This document shows positions 15,396-23,310 of a stretch of 54,798 nt of DNA, in pieces. Location of the stretch: contig JAHHRJ010000008.1 in NCBI GenBank assembly GCA_020025885.1, forward strand, positions 1 to 54,798. Reading direction: 5' to 3'. Position 1 is the stretch's first letter; each line of letters opens with the position of its first letter. The stretch comes from Butyricicoccus sp. GTDB lineage: Bacteria; Bacillota; Clostridia; Oscillospirales; Butyricicoccaceae. A model generated the notes under the pieces. That model ran no database searches and was not told the DNA's origin. It saw only the letters and a program-made list of their open reading frames with translations. Made by a program: the position numbers and the translations under genes.

Positions 15396-16631
15396 ATGAC
15401 AATAGCTGTGATTGGAGCGGGTGCGGCAGGACTGATTGCAGCGGGTGCAGCAGCACAGGCAGGCGCAAAGGTGCTCCTGTTTGAAAAGAACGCCAAGGTT
15501 GGGCGCAAAGTTATGATTACAGGCAAGGGACGCTGTAATGTCACGAATAATTGTGATGTGCAGACCGTGCTTGCCAATGTGCCTGTCAATCCGCGCTTTT
15601 TGTATTCTGCGCTCGGTAAGTGCAGTCCGCAGGATATGATGGAGTTTTTTGAGGAACAGGGCGTGCCACTCAAGACCGAGCGGGGAAACCGCGTATTTCC
15701 GGTATCCGACCGCGCATTGGATATTGTAGATGCACTGTTTTTCTATGTGAAGCGGCAGGGCGTACAGTTTGCGTTTGAAGAGACGGTACAGGAAGTTTTG
15801 ACAAAAGATGGACAGGTCTCTGGTGTGCGCACAGATAAAAAGACCTATGGAGCAGATCGTGTGATTGTGACAACGGGCGGCGCATCCTATCCGGCGACTG
15901 GCTCAACGGGTGATGGATACCGTTTCGCAAAGGAATTAGGTCATACCATTGTGACACCGCGTCCGTCACTGGTGCCGCTGGTTTCCAGCAGTCCGGTTTG
16001 TCAAAAGCTCATGGGGCTTTCGCTCAAAAATGTGCGCGTGACCGTGTTTGAAAACGGAAAATCTATTTTCGAAGATTTTGGAGAAATGCTGTTTACACAT
16101 TTTGGTATGTCAGGTCCGCTGATTCTTTCCGCATCTTCTCATATGCGCCATTTTGGCAGCAAAACCTATCGAATCAATATTGATTTGAAGCCAGCATTGG
16201 ATGAAAAGACACTAGACAAGCGTCTGCTTGCAGACTTTGATAAGTATAAAAACAGCGATTTTATCAATGCGCTGGGAGAATTGTTGCCGCGCAAGCTAAT
16301 TCCTGTTGTGATCGAAGAATCTGGAATCGATCCACGCGTTAAGGTGCATTCGGTCACCAAGGCAGAGCGTCAGCAGCTGGTACGTCTGCTTAAGGCATTC
16401 CCGGTGGAAATTTCAGGTGCACGTCCGATCGATGGTGCGATCATTACCACGGGTGGTGTATCCGTCAAGCAGGTTAGTCCTAAGACTATGGAGTCTAAGC
16501 TGGTGCATGGACTGTATTTCGCGGGCGAAGTGCTGGACGTAGATGCCTACACAGGCGGCTTTAATTTGCAGATTGCTTGGGCGACTGGGCGTCTTGCGGG
16601 TGAAAATGCCGCGAAGGAGGAAAATACATGA
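15396..16631 (+). CDS. NAD(P)/FAD-dependent oxidoreductase, BaiN/HI0933 (YhiN) family
   Basis: 411 residues. The Rossmann FAD-binding start is IAVIGAGAAGLIAAGAAAQAG, followed by GRKVMITGKGRCNVTNNC, the HI0933 family signature, and TGGASYPATGSTGDGY. The C-terminal GGVSVKQVSPKTMESKLVHGLYFAGEVLDVD returns to the FAD site. BaiN members reduce bile-acid intermediates in some gut clostridia, but most paralogues are uncharacterised, so I do not assign that reaction. It starts immediately after the RpiR stop, with GGAGG, and overlaps cmk by 4 bp. Confidence 0.88.
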   Translation: MTIAVIGAGAAGLIAAGAAAQAGAKVLLFEKNAKVGRKVMITGKGRCNVTNNCDVQTVLANVPVNPRFLYSALGKCSPQDMMEFFEEQGVPLKTERGNRVFPVSDRALDIVDALFFYVKRQGVQFAFEETVQEVLTKDGQVSGVRTDKKTYGADRVIVTTGGASYPATGSTGDGYRFAKELGHTIVTPRPSLVPLVSSSPVCQKLMGLSLKNVRVTVFENGKSIFEDFGEMLFTHFGMSGPLILSASSHMRHFGSKTYRINIDLKPALDEKTLDKRLLADFDKYKNSDFINALGELLPRKLIPVVIEESGIDPRVKVHSVTKAERQQLVRLLKAFPVEISGARPIDGAIITTGGVSVKQVSPKTMESKLVHGLYFAGEVLDVDAYTGGFNLQIAWATGRLAGENAAKEENT

Positions 16632-17311
16632 AAAATACTGTAATTGCGGTTGCCATTGATGGACCTGCTGGCGCGGGAAAGTCAACGATTGCGCGTGCGG
16701 CGGCAGAACAGTTGGGATTTATTTATGTGGACACAGGTGCGCTGTATCGCACGATTGGACTTGCGGCACACCGCAGGGATATTGCAGGCACAGACCGTGT
16801 GCGGATCATCCAAATGCTGCCAGAAATTTCTGTGGAGCTGGTGTATCAAGACGGCATACAGCATGTACTACTGGATGGCGAAGATGTTTCTGCATGCATT
16901 CGCACACCGCAGATCTCTGTCTATGCGTCACAGGTTTCCAGCGTGCCTGAAGTGCGTGCATATCTCTTAGATTTGCAGCGTCAGATGGCGCGGAAAAGCT
17001 CTATCATTATGGATGGGCGTGATATTGGAACGGTTATTTTGCCGCAGGCGCAGGTCAAGATTTTTCTGACGGCTTCCCCAGAGGCACGTGCAGAGCGTCG
17101 CTGCGCGGAGCTGCGCGAAAAAGGCGAAACTGTAACGATACAGGAAGTGCTGGCGGATATAGAGGCACGTGACGAAAAAGATGCATCTCGTGCCGTTGCA
17201 CCTTTAAAGCAAGCGGAAGATGCAGTACTTTTGGACACCAGTGCACTGACTTTGGAAGAAAGCATTGCAGCGGTTTTGCAAGTGATCAAAACCGTGACAG
17301 AGGGGAAGTGA
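16628..17311 (+). CDS. cmk: Cytidylate kinase
   Basis: 227 residues. The P-loop is DGPAGAGKST (11-20), then YVDTGALYRTIG, MDGRDIGTVILPQAQVKIFLTASPEARAERR in parts and ARDEKDASRAVAPL, the full CMP kinase set. It phosphorylates CMP/dCMP with ATP. The start overlaps the flavoprotein stop; plsC follows after 6 bp. The cmk-plsC-ispH-rpsA order is a conserved clostridial block. Confidence 0.95.
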   Translation: MKNTVIAVAIDGPAGAGKSTIARAAAEQLGFIYVDTGALYRTIGLAAHRRDIAGTDRVRIIQMLPEISVELVYQDGIQHVLLDGEDVSACIRTPQISVYASQVSSVPEVRAYLLDLQRQMARKSSIIMDGRDIGTVILPQAQVKIFLTASPEARAERRCAELREKGETVTIQEVLADIEARDEKDASRAVAPLKQAEDAVLLDTSALTLEESIAAVLQVIKTVTEGK

Positions 17312-17317
17312 TACCCA

Positions 17318-17905
17318 ATGGTAAAATTCCACCGATGGTTTCAAAAAATCGCCCTGCCGATTGTTGAACTTTCATTTCATCTGTATTTTGGTGTGCGCAT
17401 CATTGGCAGAGAAAATCTGCCAGAGGGTGGCTGCGTGATTTGCCCGAACCATACACAAAATTCCGACCCTCCAATGGCGGCGATCGCGATTTCCAACCGA
17501 TATGAGACGATGTGTATGGCAAAGAAAGAACTGTTTGCCATCAAGGGACTTGGTCCGCTCATCACCTGGCTGGGGGCGTTTCCGGTAGACCGCTCGCGCG
17601 CCGATTTAACTGCAATCAAAACTGCACTCAAAACAGTGAAAGATGGCAATAAGCTGCTCATTTTTCCACAAGGCACACGCGGCGCGGGAGAAGATGAAGC
17701 CAAGGATGGTGCGGCGATGCTGGCAATGAAAACAAAAGCGCCGATCGTTCCCATGTATATTTCAGAGAACAAGCATTTTCGCTGCCGCGCCACGGTCATC
17801 ATTGGAGAGCCGTTTATGCCAGAGACGGGCAGCCGCGATTACAGTGCGCTGTCCCATGAAATTTTGCACCGGATCTATGCCCTGCGCCCGAAGGAGGATG
17901 TATGA
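17318..17905 (+). CDS. plsC: 1-acyl-sn-glycerol-3-phosphate acyltransferase
   Basis: 195 residues. The H-x4-D motif is NHTQNSD (44-50), with MAKKELFAIKGLGPLITWLGAFPVDR in parts, FPQGTRG and APIVPMYI as the other acyltransferase motifs. It acylates lysophosphatidic acid to phosphatidic acid at the inner membrane face. It overlaps the ispH-rpsA start by 4 bp. Confidence 0.92.
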   Translation: MVKFHRWFQKIALPIVELSFHLYFGVRIIGRENLPEGGCVICPNHTQNSDPPMAAIAISNRYETMCMAKKELFAIKGLGPLITWLGAFPVDRSRADLTAIKTALKTVKDGNKLLIFPQGTRGAGEDEAKDGAAMLAMKTKAPIVPMYISENKHFRCRATVIIGEPFMPETGSRDYSALSHEILHRIYALRPKEDV

Positions 17906-19845
17906 GTCAGGTTACAGTTGCACAGTCAGCTGGATTTTGTTTTGGTGTGCGCCGCGCAGTAGAACTCGCCGAGCGTGAGGCGGCACGCCATCAGGTGATT
18001 TATTCCTATGGAGAGATCATCCATAACGCACATGAGATTAAGCGGCTTTCTGCGCTTGGCGTCCGGACGGCAGAGCACATCGACGATATTCCAGACGGCG
18101 CAGCAGTCCTCATTCGTGCCCATGGTGTGCCTAAGGCAGTGTATGAGGCGTTTACAAAAAAGGGCTGCACGGTCTATGACGCGACCTGTATTTTTGTCTC
18201 GCGGATCCACCGCTATGTAGAGCAAGAATCCGCCGCTGGACGCAGAATTATCATTTTGGGCAGCAGAAATCACCCGGAAGTGCTTGGAATCGCCGGTTGG
18301 TGCGAAAATGCGCTGGTTTATGAAACTTCTGAGCAGCTTTTACAGGAATTGGATGCGTCCGGACTTGCAGAAGATACACCGATCAGTGTCGTCGGTCAAA
18401 CGACGCTCAATCGGGCAAGTTGGAATATTTCTGTGAAGATTCTAAAAAAAAGGTATACAAACTGCAAAATATTTGATACAATATGTAAAGCTACGGATGA
18501 GCGTCAGAAAGAGGCTCGTTCGCTTGCCGGAAGATCGAACTGTATGGTTGTGATCGGGGATAAAAAAAGCTCGAACACCAAGCGCCTGTACGAAATCAGC
18601 GCTTCTCTCTGCCCACATGTCCTCCATATCGAGGATGCGACTGAATTGAGAAAGTCAGATATCGAGGCACTTCGTGGCCTGACTGTGGGCATTACCGCAG
18701 GCGCATCTACTCCGGCATGGATAATTAAGGAGGTCAGTAACAACATGATGAGCGCAGAAACGAAAATTGAAATGAATGAGGATTTCGCTGCAATGCTGGA
18801 GGAATCCTTCAAAACTTTAAATAATGGTGATAAAGTAACTGGTACTGTTATCGCAGTTACTCCAACAGACGTACAGGTTGATCTGGGCGTAAAGCACACC
18901 GCTTACATCCCCGTATCCGAGCTGTCTGATGATCCGGCTTACAACGTAGAAGAGAACGTAAAGGCTGGCGACGAGATCGAGGCTGTTGTTGTTCGTGTCA
19001 ACGACATGGAAGGCACTGTAACTCTGTCCAAGAAGCGCGTAGACCAGCTCAAGGGCTGGGAGAGCATTGAGGCTGCAAAGGAAGAGCATACTGCTGTTGA
19101 GGGTACCATCATCGAAGAGAACCGCGGCGGCGTTGTTGCAATCGCATTCGGTGTTCGCGTATTCATCCCGGCATCCCAGACTGGCGTGCCGAAGGAAGAG
19201 TCTATGGCTCAGCTGCTCAAGACCAAGCAGACTTTCTACATCACCGAGATCAACCGTCAGCGCAAGCGTGTTGTTGGTTCTATCCGTCAGGTTGCTCAGG
19301 AAGTTCGCAAGGCTGCTGCTGAGAAGGTTTGGGAGACCATTGAGGTTGGTTCTGAGTACGAAGGTACCGTGAAGAGTCTGACTTCTTACGGTGCATTCGT
19401 TGACATCGGCGGCGTGGACGGCATGATCCACATCTCTGAGCTGTCTTGGGGTCGCATCAAGCATCCGTCTGAGGTTGTTTCCATCGGCGATCCAGTCAAT
19501 GTATATGTCATTGCTTTGGACAAGGAGAACAAGAAGATTTCTCTGGGCTACAAGCGTCAGGAGGACAACCCGTGGAATATCTTCACCACCAACTTCCAGG
19601 TTGGTGATACTGCAACCGTTAAGATCCTGAAGTTTATGCCGTTCGGCGCATTCGCAGAGATCGTTCCGGGTGTAGATGGTCTGATCCACATTTCTCAGAT
19701 CTCCGATCATCGCATCGCAAAGGCTGAGGAAGCTCTGACTGTTGGTCAGGAAGTGGAAGCAAAGATCATCGACATCAACGATGAGAAGAAGAAGGTTTCT
19801 CTGTCTATCCGTGCACTGCTGGTTGACGGCGAAGACGAGGAATAA
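17902..19845 (+). CDS. ispH-rpsA: Bifunctional IspH (HMBPP reductase)-ribosomal protein S1 fusion
   Basis: 647 residues. Residues 1-281 are IspH, the last enzyme of the MEP isoprenoid pathway, with the three 4Fe-4S cysteines at 13, 96 and 195 and the TTLNR motif. Residues 282-647 hold four S1 RNA-binding repeats, starting near GDKVTGTVIAVTPTDVQVDLG, TAVEGTIIEENRGGVVAI, GSEYEGTVKSLTSYGAFVDIG and GDTATVKILKFMPFGAFAEI. This fusion is known from Clostridia. The S1 part uses codons of a highly expressed gene (repeated GTT, CTG, AAG) while the IspH part does not. A strong SD, AAGGAGGT (18727-18734), with ATG ATG 10 bases later (18745) lies in frame at the junction, so free S1 may also be made. Confidence 0.93.
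   Translation: MSQVTVAQSAGFCFGVRRAVELAEREAARHQVIYSYGEIIHNAHEIKRLSALGVRTAEHIDDIPDGAAVLIRAHGVPKAVYEAFTKKGCTVYDATCIFVSRIHRYVEQESAAGRRIIILGSRNHPEVLGIAGWCENALVYETSEQLLQELDASGLAEDTPISVVGQTTLNRASWNISVKILKKRYTNCKIFDTICKATDERQKEARSLAGRSNCMVVIGDKKSSNTKRLYEISASLCPHVLHIEDATELRKSDIEALRGLTVGITAGASTPAWIIKEVSNNMMSAETKIEMNEDFAAMLEESFKTLNNGDKVTGTVIAVTPTDVQVDLGVKHTAYIPVSELSDDPAYNVEENVKAGDEIEAVVVRVNDMEGTVTLSKKRVDQLKGWESIEAAKEEHTAVEGTIIEENRGGVVAIAFGVRVFIPASQTGVPKEESMAQLLKTKQTFYITEINRQRKRVVGSIRQVAQEVRKAAAEKVWETIEVGSEYEGTVKSLTSYGAFVDIGGVDGMIHISELSWGRIKHPSEVVSIGDPVNVYVIALDKENKKISLGYKRQEDNPWNIFTTNFQVGDTATVKILKFMPFGAFAEIVPGVDGLIHISQISDHRIAKAEEALTVGQEVEAKIIDINDEKKKVSLSIRALLVDGEDEE
18727..18747 (+). promoter_or_regulatory. 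Internal ribosome binding site and in-frame start for free S1
   Basis: AAGGAGGT at 18727-18734, then a 10-base gap, then ATG at 18745 in the frame of the fusion gene. It lies exactly at the IspH/S1 boundary, encoding the linker IIKEVSNNMM. Confidence 0.6.
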
Positions 19846-19904
19846 TTTAATTCTGAATCAAAAGAGCACGCAGTCAAACGTGTGCTTATAAAACAGTGTA
19901 TTTT

Positions 19905-19945
19905 AAGACCTGAACAGAGAATCTGTTCAGGTCTTATCTGTTTTG
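19905..19945 (+). terminator. Terminator after ispH-rpsA
   Basis: A 14-bp perfect stem (19905-19918 with 19922-19935, loop GAA) is followed by a broken T-tract (ATCTGTTTT). It ends the cmk-plsC-ispH-rpsA run. A weaker AGCAC/GTGCT stem lies before it. Confidence 0.75.
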
Positions 19946-19979
19946 ATAAGTGAATCGTTGAGTATATGATACGAACATT

Positions 19980-20144
19980 TAGGGGCTATCTGAAAAGTCA
20001 AAATTCTGGTCTTTTTCTATAATGAGCGGCATCTGTTGCGTTAAAAATACGCGGAATCCATCAAGGATTCCTGCGTTTTTTGCCTTGCATCTACGCACTC
20101 ACTGCGAAAAATTCGTCGATTTCTTTGTTTTCAGATACGCCCTA
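19980..20144. mobile_element. MITE-like element, 165 bp, with 17-bp terminal inverted repeats
   Basis: Left end TAGGGGCTATCTGAAAA (19980-19996) and right end TTTTCAGATACGCCCTA (20128-20144) are inverted repeats with two swapped bases. TA at both ends may be a target duplication as in Tc1/mariner/IS630-type insertions. Inside lies a terminator-like hairpin (ACGC-GGAATCC and GGATTCC-T-GCGT with a following T-run, about 20050-20080). There is no coding capacity, so any transposase acts in trans. The right end stops 17 bases before the next start codon. Confidence 0.7.
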
Positions 20145-20161
20145 GAAGTGGGTGGGCAAAT

Positions 20162-20536
20162 ATGAAAGTTGATATTGAAAAAACACGAGCCTATTATAAT
20201 TCAATTGCACAAGAAACCCTTTGTGACTGTGCTTACTGTAAAAATTATTATGCAATGGTCAAAGCAGCATATCCAGAGGTTGCTGCGTATCTTGCATCCT
20301 TTGGGATTGATATAGAAAAGCCACATGAAATTTCTCCGCTTGAACCAGATGAAAATGCTATGTTGGAATACTGTTGTTGTCAATATATTGTATTTGGAAG
20401 TTGCTCAGATGCTTACAGCCATAGGATTGGAGAGGTTGAATTTGGGAAGGGGACATCATATCCAAACACAGGGATTACAGAGGAGCATTTTGTGTTGGAC
20501 TTTTATCCGATTTGGCTCAAGTTTATAGACGCATAA
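20162..20536 (+). CDS. Conserved hypothetical small cysteine-rich protein
   Basis: 124 residues. CDCAYCKNYYAMVK (23-36), FGIDIEKPHEISPLEPDE (54-71) and EYCCCQYIVFGSC (74-86) look like conserved blocks; cysteine clusters C-x-C-x2-C and CCC could bind a metal. I recall similar proteins in many gut Firmicutes but no named function; an immunity-like or structural role is possible. The SD is poor (GGGTGGG), and a MITE ends just 17 bases upstream, so the native promoter may have been replaced. Confidence 0.65.
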   Translation: MKVDIEKTRAYYNSIAQETLCDCAYCKNYYAMVKAAYPEVAAYLASFGIDIEKPHEISPLEPDENAMLEYCCCQYIVFGSCSDAYSHRIGEVEFGKGTSYPNTGITEEHFVLDFYPIWLKFIDA

Positions 20537-20659
20537 CAACTTCGAAGGCATAAACTTTAAGATTGCCCTTCTTATAAGCATTTCGCAAGCAAAGTGTTCT
20601 TTTATGCACACATAGACAGGCACACACGCATAAGATAGAAAGAGGAAAGAGGTGGCGTT

Positions 20660-21334
20660 ATGTATCGCACGCGACGGCTGAAAACAGGAAGAATGCTTGC
20701 GTTGATCGTACTGCCATTTCTGTGCGTGATTATTTTCGTGCTGATGCTCAGTGGTCTGCGCCCAGTGGTCTTGCAATATGCAGAAAATTATATGATTCAT
20801 GAGGCATCTTTTGCGCTTTACAAGGTGATGACGGATACTGTTTATCAGAATCGGGCAGAATATGAGAACCTTGTGCGGCTGGAACGCGATGAAGAACAAG
20901 CCGTGACCGCACTGAGAACAGATGGTATTACAGCAAGTCACCTCAAAATACAAATTGCGCAGGCGGTGCATGAGACGCTGGACAAATTGGAAAAAAGCGA
21001 AGTAAAAATTCCTTTGGGAACGCTTTTGGGCACGGATCTGTTTATAGGGCGTGGTCCAACTGTGAAAATTGGGGTGTCTGGACTAGGCAATGTCAAAACA
21101 GACTTTATCAGCACATTTTCGGATGCTGGAATCAACCAGACACGGCACCAAATGGTTTTGGAAGTGACTTCCAATATTCGGATTTTAACCAGACTTGGCA
21201 GCGTAGACACCGCCGTAACCAATCAGCTTGTGGTTGCAGATACTGTGATCGTTGGGCATGTACCAGAGCAATACACCTATGTCAACGATGGGGAGCAAAG
21301 CTTGCTGGGTAAGATCAATGATTATGTGCCTTGA
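20660..21334 (+). CDS. yunB: Sporulation protein YunB
   Basis: 224 residues. One N-terminal membrane span (13-33) anchors an outside domain. Conserved YunB blocks include LRPVVLQYAENY, the IPLGTLLGTDLFIGRGPTVKIGV stretch (about 117-139), INQTRHQMVLEVTSNI and NQLVVADTVIVGHVPEQYTYV. In Bacillus yunB is sigma-E controlled and needed for efficient sporulation. Last host gene before the prophage. Confidence 0.9.
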   Translation: MYRTRRLKTGRMLALIVLPFLCVIIFVLMLSGLRPVVLQYAENYMIHEASFALYKVMTDTVYQNRAEYENLVRLERDEEQAVTALRTDGITASHLKIQIAQAVHETLDKLEKSEVKIPLGTLLGTDLFIGRGPTVKIGVSGLGNVKTDFISTFSDAGINQTRHQMVLEVTSNIRILTRLGSVDTAVTNQLVVADTVIVGHVPEQYTYVNDGEQSLLGKINDYVP

Positions 21335-21520
21335 AGCAAATAAAAGAGAAATTCACTCTTTCTAAATCGAGAAAAATTTGATATAATACTAAATTATAAA
21401 TTTTGGAATATTCAAAACATTTTAATACACATAATAAGCTGAATTTAATAAAAAATGTTAAATTATTAAATTATTTTGTTAGTTACATTTTGCACAATAA
21501 TATGACGTTAGTTGCAAATA
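21335..21520. other. AT-rich spacer, probable left prophage junction
   Basis: This 186-bp stretch is strongly AT-rich (repeats of TTAAATTATTAAATTA type) and lies between the last host gene and the integrase stop. No gene is seen. The att core should lie here, but it cannot be defined without the right end. Confidence 0.45.
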
Positions 21521-22573
21521 TCAAGGCAGCATGAGGATTGCTTCCCTGAGTTGTTCCACGGAAATATGTGTGTACCGCTCTGTGATATCCCCTGTGCTAT
21601 GTCCTAGAATCAGCTTGGTTATTGTTGTATCTACTCCTGCTTGCTTCAGCCTTGTTGCCATGGTATGGCGGCACCAATGCGCTGTGGCTTCAGGGCATCC
21701 TATGGCATTCATGACCCGTACAACGTGTTCTCTGTATGCAGCGTATCCCAGCGGCTTTCCATTGCTCTTTGCGCACAGCCGTTCGTTTTGACTTTCGTAC
21801 CATGCATCGATGTATGTTTTGATGGCTGGGTGTACAGGTACAATCCGTTCTTTTCCTGCCGCAGTCTTTCCACCGCCAGTCAGGATACCACTTTTCTTGT
21901 CGTAGGATGCCGGAGACAGCGCCAAAAATTCAGATGCACGGAAACCTGTATAACACAGCACAAGCAAGCTGGCGGCATCCTGATCGCCCTGCGCAGCCAT
22001 CTGTGCAAGCGATGCAATCTGTTCCTCGGTCAAAGCACCCTTTTTTACCTTTTCTTCGACCTTTGGCACAGAGACAAATTGTGTATAGTCCTTTGGAATC
22101 CAGTCACGCTCCAGTGCGTATCGGCTCAGGTTTCGCATAATCAGGTAAGCATGGTTAACTGCTGTCTTGCTTTTCCCAGCCGCCTCCATGCGGTCTATCA
22201 TACCTTGCCACTGGTCGGTACCAATTTCACGCATCTTTAAGCCGTGCAGTTCTGCTAAGGCGTTCCAAGTCGTCTGATAGGTTTTACGCGTGTTGGCGCT
22301 CATTCTGGTATCAAACCGTACCTTGCGCTTCCAACCCTCCCACGCATCCGCAAGCGTTTGTCCAAGATCATCCGGCTTTGGTGCCTGCTGAATCGAAAAC
22401 TGATATCGGTATACATCTAATGCTTCTAGTGCTTCCTTTTGGGTGGCGTGATATGACAAATACTTTTGGATCACACGACCATGTTTGTCACGAGCGGGCA
22501 CACGCACTGCGTATGGCTTGCGCCTGCTGCCAGACATCTTTGTGATTGTTCCTGTTCCGTTGGGTCTGCGCAT
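21521..22573 (-). CDS. int: Phage integrase, tyrosine recombinase
   Basis: 350 residues. An N-terminal arm-binding domain (about 1-60), a SAM-like core-binding domain (about 65-165) and the catalytic domain with Arg in CYTGFRASEFLAL, H-x-x-R in HWCRHTMATRLK, His in LGHSTGDITERY and Tyr in ERYTHIS. It joins attP and attB. The ATG at 22573 is used here; a GTG at 22582 in frame is an alternative, and AAAGGA is poorly spaced for both. The gene lies at the left prophage edge and points towards it. Confidence 0.92.
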   Translation of the reverse strand: MRRPNGTGTITKMSGSRRKPYAVRVPARDKHGRVIQKYLSYHATQKEALEALDVYRYQFSIQQAPKPDDLGQTLADAWEGWKRKVRFDTRMSANTRKTYQTTWNALAELHGLKMREIGTDQWQGMIDRMEAAGKSKTAVNHAYLIMRNLSRYALERDWIPKDYTQFVSVPKVEEKVKKGALTEEQIASLAQMAAQGDQDAASLLVLCYTGFRASEFLALSPASYDKKSGILTGGGKTAAGKERIVPVHPAIKTYIDAWYESQNERLCAKSNGKPLGYAAYREHVVRVMNAIGCPEATAHWCRHTMATRLKQAGVDTTITKLILGHSTGDITERYTHISVEQLREAILMLP

Positions 22574-22602
22574 AAAAAACACCTGTCCTTTCCAAATGTG
22601 AG

Positions 22603-22631
22603 TTGACCAAAAGAAAAACGGGTGTTATACT
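22603..22631 (+). promoter_or_regulatory. Promoter of a candidate small RNA
   Basis: TTGACC (22603-22608), 17-base spacer, TATACT (22626-22631), on the plus strand, divergent from the integrase. Confidence 0.65.
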
Positions 22632-22637
22632 ATGGAT

Positions 22638-22722
22638 ACAGTTTTTTTGACGGGTTTAAACACCTGTTATTTTTCTCTTGAATCACTGCTCACCTTATGC
22701 ACAAGGTGAGCAGCTTTTTTTT
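22638..22722 (+). ncRNA. Candidate prophage small RNA of about 85 nt
   Basis: A good promoter (22603-22631) is followed only 55 bases later by a strong terminator (22686-22722). No reading frame with a ribosome binding site lies between. The stretch AAACACCTGT (22661-22670 region) repeats one at the integrase start (about 22577-22586), so pairing with integrase mRNA or shared protein binding is possible. Confidence 0.5.
22686..22722 (+). terminator. Rho-independent terminator of the candidate small RNA
   Basis: CTGCTCACCTT (22686-22696) pairs perfectly with AAGGTGAGCAG (22703-22713) and is followed by eight T. Confidence 0.9.
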
Positions 22723-22736
22723 GTTTTACATGTGCA

Positions 22737-22830
22737 AAATGACCGCCCCCATGCCAAGAGAAGCGGTCATTTGACTAAGTCTTCGGGGGTATAACCGTGT
22801 ACTGACAGCGCACCCCAAAAATGTCAAGCT
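22737..22830. other. Conserved-looking tail resembling the 3' part of clostridial holin-like toxin loci
   Basis: An inverted repeat (AAATGACCGC 22737-22746, GCGGTCATTT 22763-22772) is followed by GGGGGTATAACCGTGTACTG. One frame reads NDRPHAKRSGHLTKSSGV and stop, which I recall as the C-terminal end of small holin-like (type I toxin-like) proteins in Clostridia. No hydrophobic toxin segment precedes it, so it is a remnant or the antitoxin-RNA part only. Confidence 0.4.
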
Positions 22831-22836
22831 AAAACC

Positions 22837-23310
22837 TTACCTATACTTGTGGCATTCAGAACATGGTTCATACCCTAATGCTTCACAGTATTCTACATTA
22901 TGTGCTTTCCACTTATAAATACCTTGGATATGAGGACAATCCAGTTTATGATATGTTTTTTCACCGCTTGGAATAAAACGAATTTTATCATAGAAGAAAT
23001 CCAAATCTGCGGATATTTTATCTATATCCTTGTTAAGTTGCAATAGCTCACTTTCTTTTTCTCTCCGTTTCTGTTTTTCGGAGTTCGCAATCGCTTCGGC
23101 GGAACTGATTTTTTCTTGGGCTTGCGCGTAGGATTGCGATGTAAGATAGAATTGAAATGCTAGATAGACATTGCAAGCAATCGAGAGAGAAAGAATAGAG
23201 ATTAGAAAAATAAAGCTTTTATGACTTGGAATTTTAGGTATAGCTGAGCCGCAATACTGACAGAATTTACTATTGTGCGGCAATTCTTTTCCGCATTGGG
23301 GGCACTTCAT
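22837..23310 (-). CDS. Zinc-ribbon membrane protein, unknown function
   Basis: 157 residues. An N-terminal zinc ribbon (MKCPQCGKELPHNSKFCQYCG) is followed by one membrane span (about 33-53), a coiled coil (about 63-105) and a C-terminal domain with CPHIQGIYKWKAHNVEYC and CSECH, an HxxxCPxxx-C-x2-C pattern as seen in putative nuclease or phage-associated domains. The start at 23310 overlaps the upstream gene stop by 4 bp (ATGA). It is in the lysogeny arm, where lysogenic-conversion or superinfection genes are usual; role unknown. Confidence 0.75.
   Translation of the reverse strand: MKCPQCGKELPHNSKFCQYCGSAIPKIPSHKSFIFLISILSLSIACNVYLAFQFYLTSQSYAQAQEKISSAEAIANSEKQKRREKESELLQLNKDIDKISADLDFFYDKIRFIPSGEKTYHKLDCPHIQGIYKWKAHNVEYCEALGYEPCSECHKYR

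Noticed and set aside
18817..19710. 297-codon minus-strand frame opposite the S1 domains
   Set aside because: Produced by the strong codon bias of rpsA; no ribosome binding site or known domain.
21421..21500. CRISPR-like repeats in the AT-rich spacer
   Set aside because: Only simple AT repeats of uneven length; no spacer-repeat order.
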